NCBI GenBank assembly: GCA_016722045.1
Contig: JADKGY010000014.1
Location: 1 to 62,969 of the forward strand
Direction of reading: 5' to 3'
Length of the DNA: 62,969 bases
DNA from: Candidatus Opimibacter skivensis
GTDB taxonomy: Bacteria > Bacteroidota > Bacteroidia > Chitinophagales > Saprospiraceae
In this document: in pieces, positions 41,101-47,586 of the stretch
How the letters are laid out: each line of letters starts with the position of its first letter
Numbering within the stretch: the first letter of the stretch is position 1
Made by a program: the position numbers and the translations under genes
The notes under the pieces: model-generated
Told to the model about the DNA's origin: nothing
The model's input: the letters and a program-made list of their open reading frames with translations, nothing else
Database searches by the model: none

Positions 41101-41289
41101 ATTGGTAATTTGAAGTATAAACTGGTTAGAGTATTGAATATCTTTTTCCGACAAGGAAGGAAAGTCTAGCGATGTAGATTGGAAATTGAGGAAAAGCTCG
41201 GCTTGCCCTAAAAGCATATTGCTATTCAGCAGTAGAAAGAAGAAAAATGTGATATTAAATTTCCCTTGGGAGCGAATTGGTTGTTTCAT
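32149..41289 (-). CDS. Giant secreted protein (about 3,046 residues) with lamin-tail, Cys-rich, SprB-like and thrombospondin type 3 repeats
   Basis: The start is ATG 41289 (signal peptide ITFFFFLLLNSNMLLGQ); the TTG 39 bases upstream is unlikely. Domains in order: beta-rich N-terminus (30-310) with a fibronectin-like part (PPEIIRPYNEEVFSKNDQYLFQW). Lamin-tail-like domain (about 310-520; VIINEFNYGLEGGRGVFIELLV). Then repeated blocks to about 2,600. Each block has a ~120-residue Cys-containing domain, often an SprB-like Ig domain (YKWSTGQTTSSIVV...VTITCEDGCSY), a Cys-rich module of the type VGTPCDDANSCTHGDVYDEQ and calcium-binding repeats such as DSDGDGVCNAEDQCP. The Cys modules sit near residues 625, 870, 1320, 1575, 1810, 2100, 2185 and 2510. 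The C-terminus is a beta domain and a long coiled region (2,660-3,046). No T9SS tail, no lipobox. First gene of the array, coupled to the toxin-like gene. Confidence 0.88.
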   Translation of the reverse strand: MKQPIRSQGKFNITFFFFLLLNSNMLLGQAELFLNFQSTSLDFPSLSEKDIQYSNQFILQITNPKQGDENIYNLKLEIQGNGISMTSLGRPGSGISFKFASQITFFSSDLAHFFDFDELEISGISREQYQLHGLPEGIYTVCFTAIDNTYDRNQSASNQACINLLVRENLPPEIIRPYNEEVFSKNDQYLFQWMPRHISSGLVNYNFLVFEAQEGFTDQELLYHFRPIINESTFGFQYTYYVSSKILKPGKKYVAFVQAQAPYNNFIFKNAGYSDPIRFELDKTVISNTRMQENEAPEPNCLYPVSDVIINEFNYGLEGGRGVFIELLVTGIQSGQDEIDLDGWIIDDNNYFQSNPNANSGHIRLGTCFSDIPRGSLILIYDNNYLNAGINPAMDGMPNANGVYQICLTNACLSVTQNCPSDTDSHYSCTPQSTGATSWPTYASFQSSGDLIQLRRPDGDIEHAFLWNTDNYEFISSEKVIDFNTVNFATGLGLAFTTGNNWYNAQGFSVINSSQASPGTGNSSANTDLINNLKAITSYNPFYITCRQEILGNSSWAIIDLFGYTASSSFRVIVDGVPVITYSVNNPIQVPLHGAGYHIIDVVDSYNGCHDEGIVEVPTVCVPGTPCNDLNSCTSSDVLDAHCNCAGTPDDEVTFTVSLANLKNCDYCISLVPTDYDPYIDYFIIESITLVLPTGGTVYLNELDNLDDDRRQIFNFPYCIGCQGNNGITLLMNDFNAWLVANGFIGNVSIGTSPCGAYSLIFTNTNISLLSAEATTNIGDPFEINFHESDCSQLPTTFGYNVSASLENCGELSPENENEVVSWIWSTGSSENYLFTPNQEDCYAVSVTCSTGCTYVGVFPQGGDCGCIVGNPCILAGNDPAECRTGTLDQNCHCVLNPVPDSDNDSVCDLADQCPGFNDLEDSDHDGVPDGCDLCYDPTYPPHVLTAVDSMHLLDNDPENDPVFCLGYPCNEDVSIGVTSLGQPTCDYCLRVDGTTTFPNDPYRYFKSASFIINGQPAQLDLMTAWENYNTEGFEIDWGSWNSGGSDAIRHPDVVLANTGKYSVELKSSGVSASMSTDPFSLSSCCQIRIDFSYRTKDFQGSSESFILEKSTNNGSSYSSVKEYFYNTDFQNELRYNETVYINGPFSSVTKFRFRCIASNSSHKIYIDDIIIHRISNTGYGCFSTDDDRPQFAHIVQNWLYNQLEYLDFLYVTGNSNLCGSGDFFQVSNTDVAFQSISILGNGQFGNYHFTSPDCGNLLPGQESFVLKAESTCIESTYKWSTGQTTSSIVVPYEDAGYQVTITCEDGCSYVVEYGNQNCLVGTPCTRPGDLCNPTGVIDAYCNCYVEEPNTIDTNGNGIPDCKEESCNCNTEPEIIYTPAAPQDRCNFCIPLDGVNDLVIGVKISTSEETIILDCPGDLEYQYCIGNGGSADCDSDTIKPLEQFKSDFYRWSLLHGYNLRVLLETDSVLNCGLGYFLRIENAPFKDISLILENDQLNSLSNPTCSVVSTGYSVSLSTVDCAVCSHPSYHWSDGSTGPTPLAEIVSSPNIGYTVTVTCSDNCSYEIESPGDILCIVGTPCDDANSCTHGDVYDEQCHCAGVIDDENDSDGDGVANSCDRCEGFNDTDDDDADTVPNGCDCHPGQNDLDPNVTGPCEACSYADGQSPYMVRIYMSVLNMTSPNWCGIGSNYIRGFSYCGPEEIDPVSPHQCASSLWVEFKLEPNFKLGYCVCPGVCTGVFYDIDDFTHDLQNWLRNVMHDDLAEVLIINNDLVIQHSIYRFDQLYLTDKLTNFFDGSYAGFDARYEDYVVEIGAPCDDGDPCTIYDRWDETCRCAGIFQDSDGDGVCNAEDQCPDQLDYIDFNQDGIPDCLQSQLVDCDGGISFCEFIKRQLEATYEKYIPPGIPNATEIVPLITNDDNLAGNSYPRVIQRKFKDVQDRLYIEFQSENWQPLNMNYPLLIENIRSKRDSDKDGIYDYFDPCPDKEREETGDYFTSADFSQCDCSDKTWENMVILYGLLFETVSYFNDPNSPCYDSEEQIILPGCAAALGIAVYMDDDCVLRASEGNCPIEFKVDCNGNCEAIYLGLHDGSNNCDAVVDVGAPCALTPADCPTPGPCQVYVIVGNPAYAQDPSQEPCMCQIINRPDADGDGICDDEDPCPTIDFVDNDQDGIDDCIDNCPDIPGMRGDPCDDNDPCTYADHIDENCHCTGVHIDLDDDGVYDCDPCTAAIDNDGDGYIDEVIMENGHPKCDVCPGLDDMVDEDQDGRPDCIFPPYKPIGCPTGFALIKKTGIVLIYDSDEILKKDLPEPISIWLIGTFTGASTSYEFYPYLTITSLRETSGTFEVLYGIKDLPSYIDPADIRIAGITYSNHQQCIMDDLDEDGNFDISTQTFVGLPCPSFSTFSDRIEFLFSVDPEFKIDPTSLIGDLTVNFTSSAGANIQQTFEISSTTVDIVPSGLMITGRDLVGLGATGTYSGDLNLPNGLTCHYNPGGALAFDCVEIINGANVYHTSGNPCDDGDPCTHHDKWQMLNGVCTCAGEASPDSDGDTVCDAIDPCPDIPNEVVNGVVQNCPCPELIIESSQIVNEKDLEIILNVSEASQFSHVDVSITGGPKDEQISGMSFTSPFIVPNLAYGYYYVITLHGVCLTGGTSDATVEIDVPFGEDQFICGINISDIDLSNFSMLPSLNRGDIFTAADFEINVGSTKGSNGKFTGLGYIKVPYLGQVRINVSFTDIIINADYQLVSGSIKVNGFGLALLGDDLSNSINDLVNKVLDPLISLDQMLEEISDMLELIDEYVETTKQLVSQETKDCLTNAKANLVALQQQQPPATEAELKAAAVEVQNCLTLYNQEIAAIMASISEVIQPLTEKIFQESCQTQLEDLRIAYEGSTSPFVEGVVNKPLDNYTSLYTAYINAHPLILNTELQSAGFITSDPFTKYYPIEPAEIPSTANSLQAEFYSKESAYHFCYLMDLIANPNSSEYMDTPEEIKILLKLLLEVGNQIVDDIQSMVKAGYTNEEIVNDPDKKIQLLLESYLKSSVQLRSYGNIRN

Positions 41290-41460
41290 AAAATGTTCTT
41301 TGATGCCCAATAAAAAATCCAAGCGCAAAAGCGCAAAAAAAAAATACTACCTAAAATTTTCAATATTATTATTTCATTAACAAGATATCTTCAAATTTTG
41401 TGCCAAAAAAGACAAAACGAAAAATTATTTCAATTAAGTATCTCTTTATTATACTAATCA

Positions 41461-41479
41461 TTGGCATGTTATTTGCCAA
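41461..41479. promoter_or_regulatory. Inverted repeat in the divergent promoter region
   Basis: ttggca and tgccaa are separated by seven bases (ttggcatgttatttgccaa), a typical shape for a dimeric regulator's operator. It lies 20 bases before the rightward gene start and about 170 bases before the giant gene start. The 208-base gap 41290-41497 between the two divergent genes is very AT-rich and holds no other gene. I see no exact TAnnTTTG box in it. Confidence 0.4.
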
Positions 41480-41497
41480 AAAAGGTTAGGTCCAATA

Positions 41498-43270
41498 TTG
41501 CACCAGGCTAAAAATCCAAAATCCTTGAAGCCTGCATCACACGGATGTTATTTCGTATATAAACTTATATTCAGTCTTTATCTCAGTGTCGGGATTATAC
41601 CGTTATTTGGTCAGAATGATATTCATTCAGTCAAGGATAAAATGTCCCAAAAACTGGAAACAATTAAAGATTCACTCCGATCCAATCATTTCAATATTAC
41701 CGGAACCTGTAATGGAAATTTGGTATACACATTATCCAGAGAAGAGCGTCCAACATTAGATTATCAATTCAATATCAATCTCAAAGGATCATACAAAGGT
41801 TTAAAGCTTCCCTTTCAGTATGCATTTTCAAACGGGAGATCCATATACCGGTTTAACGGAACTTCTTTTCGCCTTCCTTCTTTTAATGCTATAGGTTTCA
41901 GCCCAGGTTATAAAGGTTACACGTTGCTCCTTGGGAATAGAACAATGGACTTTTCAAAGTATTCATTTCAGAATGTTCGTTTTCAGGGCATGGGCATTCA
42001 AACCCCTGAAAAAGGATTGTACATAAAGGCCTTCTCCGGCAGTCTTAAAATCAGAGAGCCAAATGACCTTTTATATAAGTCAGACCTGGAGCCTGATTTT
42101 AATCGCAAGTCATGGGGCGGTCTAGTTGGATTGACAACCAAGAAAATACAATTTAAGAGTATCGTATTCAAAGCGAATGACAAAGTTGACAAAGCAATAA
42201 AGGTCGATACATTAAAAACTCTGCCAAAGGAAAACACAGTCATTTCGTATTCCATCCATTTTGAACCATCAGAAAAATTTTCCATTGAAGTGGTTCAAGC
42301 CCTTTCTGCATTTACCCACAATGCACTTTCTCCAAGGGTAAATATCCTAACACCTCAATCCGCAAATAATATATTTGGTCTTTTTGAAAAAAAGGAGTCA
42401 TCTGACTATTATTCATCGAATTATGTTGAAGCTAAATACGTATTGAAAGAGCAGTCCATTTCCTATATATATGAGTCTGTGGACAAAGATTACAGATCTC
42501 TGGGGTCATTATTTTTTGATAACAACTTCATAGAAAATCGGATGAAGGTCTCAGGCATCCTCAAGGAGAAACTTAATTACGTTCTCTCCGGAGGCTTACG
42601 AACCATTAAAACAAAACAGGACATCAACACAGCGAACTCAAAAATAGTGGTGCAATCCATGATTTCATATCCATGGAGTGATCAATTGACATCATACATA
42701 TCTTATAATAATTTCAAAATAGTACAACAGGATTATTATCAAGGTAATAACAGCAGTACTGTTGATTCGCTAGCCTTGTCCCAGGTCAGTAGCTCATTCT
42801 CTTTAGGATCTAATTTTGTCTCTAAAGAAGAAAACCCATTTGCCTTGGGATTGATCATATCAGTGCAGGGATCTAACTCGATTCAGGATGAAATCGTCCA
42901 TGAAGATCGTATTAAAAACAAATTGATCAGCTTAACTTATAGTAAACAATGGGAAAAGGACAATATAAATGCTTCTCTATCTTTTACAAACACGATATCC
43001 CAATTATATCTAAATAAGACTATCGGAGGCTCTTTTATGTATGGGAATACACTTACTGACAAAATCAAATTAAGTTCTATATTTCAATATCAATCCGTCT
43101 CCTTTTCAAATAATCATGTCAATCAATTGATTGCAAGAGGAAATATAGAATACACGCTTGATAAAAACAAATCACTCAATTTTGATATAGGGCTTGATTT
43201 TTCAGATGCAAAGATACCTTTTCGATTAAACCGATGTATTTGTAAGATCGATATTCAAACTAGATTTTAG
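41498..43270 (+). CDS. Outer-membrane beta-barrel-like protein, divergent from the giant gene
   Basis: 590 residues. TTG 41498 is the only start that keeps the signal peptide (CYFVYKLIFSLYLSVGIIPLFG). A short helix SVKDKMSQKLETIKDSLRSNHF is followed by strands that alternate aromatic and polar residues: LDYQFNINLKGSYKGLKLPFQYAFSN, NAIGFSPGYKGYTLLLGNRTMDFSKY and many later ones (YVLSGGLRTIK, LTSYISYNNFKIV, YTLDKNKSLNFDIGLDFSDAK). This fits a large barrel in the outer membrane, though no family is recognised. The next gene begins five bases after its stop, so the two form an operon. Possible roles are pore, anchor or receptor for the giant protein; these are inferences. Confidence 0.7.
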   Translation: MHQAKNPKSLKPASHGCYFVYKLIFSLYLSVGIIPLFGQNDIHSVKDKMSQKLETIKDSLRSNHFNITGTCNGNLVYTLSREERPTLDYQFNINLKGSYKGLKLPFQYAFSNGRSIYRFNGTSFRLPSFNAIGFSPGYKGYTLLLGNRTMDFSKYSFQNVRFQGMGIQTPEKGLYIKAFSGSLKIREPNDLLYKSDLEPDFNRKSWGGLVGLTTKKIQFKSIVFKANDKVDKAIKVDTLKTLPKENTVISYSIHFEPSEKFSIEVVQALSAFTHNALSPRVNILTPQSANNIFGLFEKKESSDYYSSNYVEAKYVLKEQSISYIYESVDKDYRSLGSLFFDNNFIENRMKVSGILKEKLNYVLSGGLRTIKTKQDINTANSKIVVQSMISYPWSDQLTSYISYNNFKIVQQDYYQGNNSSTVDSLALSQVSSSFSLGSNFVSKEENPFALGLIISVQGSNSIQDEIVHEDRIKNKLISLTYSKQWEKDNINASLSFTNTISQLYLNKTIGGSFMYGNTLTDKIKLSSIFQYQSVSFSNNHVNQLIARGNIEYTLDKNKSLNFDIGLDFSDAKIPFRLNRCICKIDIQTRF

Positions 43271-43274
43271 AAGG

Positions 43275-44864
43275 ATGATAGTAGAATATTTATTTATCAA
43301 GAGAATAACTATAGTCTTAAGCATTGTTATTTCAATGCTCACCTTTCAAGTAGCAAAGGGGCAAAAAAACCAAAACAGCGATGAATTAGGCATTCACTTT
43401 GGCAATTTTTTTATAGCCGGTGATGTGGATCATCCTCTTTTCCCTGGATTTGCCGGTGGCCTGCACTACAGAACGGCAATTAATAATGCTTTATCTTTTC
43501 GTTCAGAGCTTTTTTATGGCATTACGTATGGGCTCGATGCAAAACCTACAACTGATGGCATCTTTCAGGAACCTGGTGTTTTTGAGGGTTACTCTGTTTC
43601 TCAACCATGGTTTTATTCCTACCAGACAAAACTCATTCGGCTTAATTTTCAGGGTCTTCTGGAACTTACTAATCTTGAACCTGATATAAAATACAAAAAA
43701 TTTAATCTTTTTGTCCTTGGAGGTTTAGGTTTTGATTCTCATGGCACCTGGTTAAACCTAAAAGATGCAAATGGTGAACCCTATACAGATTTATTAAATA
43801 AAACATCCTTTCAAAAAGATAATGATTATAACACTTCCTCGGGCCGAAGAGCGATACGCAAAGAATTAAAAGAGATATATGATGCTACCTATGAAACTCC
43901 GGCTTTTAAGAAAGTAGGTGAATTTAGATTAGGTGATGAAACGAATATTGCCCTGGAAGCTTCCATTGGTCTGGGGATTTCCTACAGGGTTTCGTCCCGT
44001 TTCAATATTTCGCTTGAACATGAAATTATACTCTCCAAAAATGACTATTTGGATGGACTGCGTTGGCGCACCCAAAATGATGTAACCAATGGGTTTGATG
44101 TCGGCCATTACACAAGTGTCCGATTAGCAATGAACATCAACAAGGGTCAGAAAAAGGAACCTTTGTACTGGGTAAATCCATGGGATGAGAATCAGAAAAT
44201 TGTAGACTCGCTTGAATCCAGAGTCTCCGAGCTGGAAAAAGAAATAATGGATACTGATAAAGATGGTGTTATTGATGCGGTTGACCAGCAAGCTAATTCA
44301 GTCTCCAATTGTCCAGTTGATTCGAAAGGAATTACACTGGATAGTGATCGGGATGGGATATCAGATTGTTATGATAAATTTCCATTCGGTGACAAATCTG
44401 ATATTGAATCCATTGTTGCAGATTATCTAAAAAAACGTGAAGACAACAGTAAATATGGATCAAAAATACATGTAAGTGATACAAGCGAAATCTATTCGAG
44501 AATCAACGAGGTGAATAAAAAGAAGATTGGCCTCCCCTTTGTATTTTTCAATTCTGATAGTTACTTGGTTGGCCAGGATCAATATCCTGCATTAGCCAAC
44601 ATAGCCTCATTTTTAAAGGAATCCAATATACATTGCATCATGATCACGGGCCATGCAGATAATCGAGATGGATTTGAATATAATGAAAAACTTGGATTGC
44701 TTAGAGCGCAGGAAGTGATTAAAATACTTAGAGACGAGTTCGGAATAAGTACCACAACATTTAATGTTTTTTCCAAAGGCGAAATTGACCCTCTGATAAT
44801 TCATCCGAAGTCAGAAGTTTATGAGTTTATTAATCGAAGGGTGGAGTTTAAAGTTTGTGAATAG
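43275..44864 (+). CDS. OmpA-family outer-membrane protein with calcium-binding repeat linker
   Basis: 529 residues. The hydrophobic start (ITIVLSIVISMLTFQVAKGQ) is a signal peptide. Residues about 30-290 form an eight-strand-type barrel (LGIHFGNFFIAGDV, FAGGLHYRTAI, ALEASIGLGISYRVSSRFNISLEHE). A coiled stretch (VDSLESRVSELEKEIMD) leads to two thrombospondin type 3 units (DTDKDGVIDAVDQ, DSDRDGISDCYDKFPFGD). The C-terminal peptidoglycan-binding OmpA domain has ITGHADNRDGFEYNEKLGLLRAQEV with the Asp and Arg that contact diaminopimelate. It ties the outer membrane to the wall. The ATG overlaps the operon junction with a good aagg site. Shared calcium repeats with the giant protein are notable. 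Confidence 0.9.
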   Translation: MIVEYLFIKRITIVLSIVISMLTFQVAKGQKNQNSDELGIHFGNFFIAGDVDHPLFPGFAGGLHYRTAINNALSFRSELFYGITYGLDAKPTTDGIFQEPGVFEGYSVSQPWFYSYQTKLIRLNFQGLLELTNLEPDIKYKKFNLFVLGGLGFDSHGTWLNLKDANGEPYTDLLNKTSFQKDNDYNTSSGRRAIRKELKEIYDATYETPAFKKVGEFRLGDETNIALEASIGLGISYRVSSRFNISLEHEIILSKNDYLDGLRWRTQNDVTNGFDVGHYTSVRLAMNINKGQKKEPLYWVNPWDENQKIVDSLESRVSELEKEIMDTDKDGVIDAVDQQANSVSNCPVDSKGITLDSDRDGISDCYDKFPFGDKSDIESIVADYLKKREDNSKYGSKIHVSDTSEIYSRINEVNKKKIGLPFVFFNSDSYLVGQDQYPALANIASFLKESNIHCIMITGHADNRDGFEYNEKLGLLRAQEVIKILRDEFGISTTTFNVFSKGEIDPLIIHPKSEVYEFINRRVEFKVCE

Positions 44865-44929
44865 TGTGGATACACACAGAATTTTACTAATTGTGTTAAT
44901 GTGACATTTGAGAAATCTAAAATTTGACA

Positions 44930-44990
44930 TGGAATACATGTTATTCTGTTCTCACCGGGCAGAGTCCGCAGTTCGGACCCGTGTGCTCCA
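44930..44990 (+). pseudogene. Decayed tRNA-like sequence lacking the D arm
   Basis: Acceptor-like arms tggaata (44930-44936) and tgctcca (44984-44990) pair at six of seven positions. The anticodon-like stem ctgtt/ggcag has loop ctcaccg, which would read CAC (Val). The T arm cgcag-ttcggac-ccgtg has one mismatch. Only nine bases stand where the D arm should be. The 3' half closely matches the 3' half of tRNA-Val at 16746, in the same orientation, including the trailing caaaaa. Not expected to function as a tRNA. Confidence 0.55.
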
Positions 44991-44999
44991 ACAAAAAAA

Positions 45000-45029
45000 G
45001 CACCTTCCCGGGTCTCCCCGAAAAGGTGC
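45000..45029. terminator. Hairpin after the tRNA-like remnant
   Basis: gcacctt and aaggtgc pair, with an inner cggg/cccg pairing. No T run follows, so it looks like the relic of a tRNA terminator rather than a working one. Confidence 0.45.
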
Positions 45030-45052
45030 ATGGATTAGAAGCAATGAATCAA

Positions 45053-45238
45053 TTATTTTTGTGCTTCCCCTCTTACACGCTTACTCTTGATCAACAGATC
45101 AATGTTGAACGATTTCTTTCCTGCTGATGACTGATTGATCTGTGATGATAGCCAGTTGATAATGACATGCCAGGAATAAAAAAAATAAAACGCAAGTAAG
45201 AAATTGCCAGAAACGCATTGAATACCAGGGTGTATCAT
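45053..45238 (-). CDS. Possible small membrane protein
   Basis: 61 residues with one plausible membrane helix (FLLAFYFFYSWHVIINWL) and a basic tail (LLIKSKRVRGEAQK). The composition is not that of random reading, but I recognise no family and see no strong ribosome-binding site. The remaining gap between 44865 and 45333 contains only the tRNA-like remnant and its hairpin. Confidence 0.3.
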   Translation of the reverse strand: MIHPGIQCVSGNFLLAFYFFYSWHVIINWLSSQINQSSAGKKSFNIDLLIKSKRVRGEAQK

Positions 45239-45333
45239 GCAAAATAGAAAAAGAAACGTATGGGCCTTGCGAATGCTTTAAAATTCATATTCTCACACAT
45301 TCATTCTATATTACATTCATAATCCTGTAGACC

Positions 45334-45840
45334 ATGATCCGTAAAATCCTGCTTGCCCTCGTCATCATTTTCATCGCTATCCAGTTTTTCCATCCTGCAA
45401 AAAATCTATCCGATGATCGCACACATGATATCTCATTAAAATATAATGTGCCTGGAGATGTGGACACCATATTCGTAAAGGCATGTGATAATTGTCACAC
45501 CAATAAAACGGATTATCCATGGTATGTCAATATTCAACCTGTCGCCTGGTGGCTGGCGAATCATGTCAATGAGGGAAAACAAAAACTGAATTTCTCCACG
45601 TTTACTTCACGTCGTATTGCGTTTCAGAATCACAAATTTGAAGACATTGTGGAACAGATCAAGGAGAAGGAGATGCCATTACCATCGTATACATGGTTAG
45701 GCCTTCATCCTGAAGCGAAGATTACAGATGCAGATCGAAAGTTGATCATTGATTGGGCTACTGCGCAGATGGATACATTGAAAGCGCATTATCCTGCGGA
45801 TAGCCTGAAGATGCCGAAGAGACCTGTTGTGGCTAAGTAA
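45334..45840 (+). CDS. Haem-binding domain protein
   Basis: 168 residues. The N-terminal membrane anchor (ILLALVIIFIAIQFFHP) is followed by a haem motif ACDNCHTNKTDYPWY (CxxCH), PVAWWLANHVNEGK, FSTFTSRR and EMPLPSYTWLGLHPEAKI, the typical pattern of the Bacteroidota haem-binding domain (PF14376). It is membrane-tethered in the periplasm, where such proteins are thought to carry electrons. Complete; no operon partner. Confidence 0.9.
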   Translation: MIRKILLALVIIFIAIQFFHPAKNLSDDRTHDISLKYNVPGDVDTIFVKACDNCHTNKTDYPWYVNIQPVAWWLANHVNEGKQKLNFSTFTSRRIAFQNHKFEDIVEQIKEKEMPLPSYTWLGLHPEAKITDADRKLIIDWATAQMDTLKAHYPADSLKMPKRPVVAK

Positions 45841-45876
45841 ATGAATAGTTGTTTTTACAAAAGATATACGACATCA

Positions 45877-45951
45877 AGTATTCAGTATTCAGTAATCGGT
45901 ATTAAGTTCATTTACTGATTACCGAATACTGATTACTGATTACTGATTACT
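45877..45951. repeat. Inverted simple repeat (gtattcagtaatc / tactgattaccgaatac)
   Basis: The left arm attcagtattcagtaatcggta and the right arm tactgattaccgaatactgattactgatt are complementary over a long part, with tactgatt repeated about four times. The tract lies between convergent genes and may terminate both transcripts. Confidence 0.75.
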
Positions 45952-45995
45952 TGGTCTAAATAAATCTCTTGGCCATGCAGATGAAAATCGTCGAA

Positions 45996-46436
45996 CTACG
46001 ATTTCGGGTACGTGTAGTTCAACATCCATCTTATTCCAAACCGATCAAGACATACGCCCCAATATGCACCCCAGAATTGATCTGAAGGAGCCATGTTTTG
46101 AGTGCTACCTTGTGAAAGTGCTGCATAAAGACGATCCACTTCTTCTTTTGAATCGGGTTCAAGATTGATGGTGGTATTGTTACCCACGATAAGTTTGTGA
46201 CCCATGGATTCGAGCATATCGGTGCCCATGATGAAAGTGCCACCCAGAATGGGAAGGGCTACATGCATCACCATATTTTTTTCCTTTTCAGGAATCTCTG
46301 GCATACCCGGCATCGGGGGGATATCACGATTGCGCATGATGCCGCCTTCGAATTCTCCACCGAAAACGGATTTGTAAAAATTAAAGGCTTCCTCTGTGTT
46401 GCCCTGGAAGTTGAGATAAATTGAAACTTTTGCCAT
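45996..46436 (-). CDS. PhnB-like VOC family protein
   Basis: 146 residues of the glyoxalase/bleomycin-resistance fold as in PhnB/YdcA-like proteins. It starts MAKVSIYLNFQGNTEEAFNFYKSVFGG, with the typical VMHVALPILGGTFIMGTDM and ends WGAYWGVCLDRFGIRWMLNY. The metal sites typical of enzymes are not obvious; the catalytic role is unknown. Complete, with a good ATG at 46436. Confidence 0.9.
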   Translation of the reverse strand: MAKVSIYLNFQGNTEEAFNFYKSVFGGEFEGGIMRNRDIPPMPGMPEIPEKEKNMVMHVALPILGGTFIMGTDMLESMGHKLIVGNNTTINLEPDSKEEVDRLYAALSQGSTQNMAPSDQFWGAYWGVCLDRFGIRWMLNYTYPKS

Positions 46437-46713
46437 AGGAAAGGATTTGCGAGTGACGATTTACGAATGACGAATGACGATTTTTTAGGAAATACAGTCT
46501 TTAGTTTAAAGTTTTTCCATTTTGCCATCCCGCAATATTTATTTCATAATGGCGGGATCATCGCTGCGTTCGAATTGCTGATTGCCAATTGCTTATTGTT
46601 TGTTGCCAATTGTTATTATTGACTTGTCAAATATCTGATCATTTACTAAACACGAAGGTGGTGGAATGCGGATTTGTGGAGGGGGGAATGCGACACAACC
46701 TCTGCAATAATAA
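46437..46713. other. Intergenic, short repeats only
   Basis: Contains tandem acgaatgacga units (46455-46480) and repeated ttgccaattg words (46585-46612). No gene or RNA is seen. Confidence 0.5.
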
Positions 46714-47586
46714 TTAACCTAACAAATAATTCAAAAAATAGGCTGAGGCTATCCATACGACTGCAAGACCGATGCCGGCAAATAAAGAAACCAGGGGCCT
46801 TATGGCTTTAAACCTGATGGTGGAAAGAAACCGATAAGCTACGATGGAGGCATATAAGATGAGTATTGACATGTTGATCATCTCCATCGTCCGGCGAAAG
46901 GATCCGTCATGTACCCATCCAAAACATAAGTATATCAAGGTTTGAATGAATACACCCTGGGCTATTGTGAAGAGAATAACAATGGTTGTCTCCGCGATAT
47001 TCAATCGTTTACCTGACAGTCGAAAAATGAGGTGTAGAAATATAGAAGAAGCCGGTATGGCGATGAGAATATAGATATAAGTATGTTCCAAAAACCACCA
47101 TTGCAATGCATCATAGTCCCTGATCGCCTGTGCCGCCAATGGGGTCATCGTCCTCAGTTCCGCTTCGTCATAGAAATGCAGATCGATCATTTTGACTACA
47201 AGATAATTACACAACAGAGCCACTACGAGGTAACTGGCCGGATGAAAAAATGATTTCCGATTTCCGGCGAGATAATCCTGGATAACATCGGCCGGACGTT
47301 TACACAATTGTACCAGATTGAAAAAGATACCTCGGTCCACATGAAAAATCGCATGCGGTATATCGCTAATCAGTTTTCCCAATGATATTCGATCGCCGGA
47401 TGTCTGCATGACTTCACCATGTGGTGAATTTTCAAGATTTGATATATAGTTTTTTGCCTCCATGATGGCCCAAAGATACCCCTGGCCTAAATCACCATAA
47501 GGGGTATCATGCCTCAGTTGGTATTCAGTCTGCTGAATTGATGAAAGATAAGGATGAATTGTAATAGACATTTTCCATCCGGTCAT
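46714..47586 (-). CDS. DUF3667-like membrane protein
   Basis: About 285-290 residues. The central motif LISDIPHAIFHVDRGIFFNLVQL...PADVIQDYLAGNRKSFFHPASYLVVAL is the DUF3667 signature, followed by about four membrane helices (YIYILIAIPASSIFLHLIF, IVILFTIAQGVFIQTLIYLC, ILILYASIVAYRFL, LFAGIGLAVVWIASAYFL). The N-terminal Cys pairs usual in this family are absent and replaced by another sequence. The start may be the ATG at 47586, which overlaps the previous gene's stop region, or the ATG at 47571. Role unknown. Confidence 0.85.
   Translation of the reverse strand: MTGWKMSITIHPYLSSIQQTEYQLRHDTPYGDLGQGYLWAIMEAKNYISNLENSPHGEVMQTSGDRISLGKLISDIPHAIFHVDRGIFFNLVQLCKRPADVIQDYLAGNRKSFFHPASYLVVALLCNYLVVKMIDLHFYDEAELRTMTPLAAQAIRDYDALQWWFLEHTYIYILIAIPASSIFLHLIFRLSGKRLNIAETTIVILFTIAQGVFIQTLIYLCFGWVHDGSFRRTMEMINMSILILYASIVAYRFLSTIRFKAIRPLVSLFAGIGLAVVWIASAYFLNYLLG

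Noticed and set aside
41290..41328. Upstream TTG start of the giant protein.
   Set aside because: The ATG at 41289 places a normal signal peptide right at the start; the extension adds nothing conserved.
16746..44990. Integrative element with its own integrase or transposase.
   Set aside because: I looked for recombinase-like motifs in the block and found none; only the flanking tRNA similarity supports insertion.
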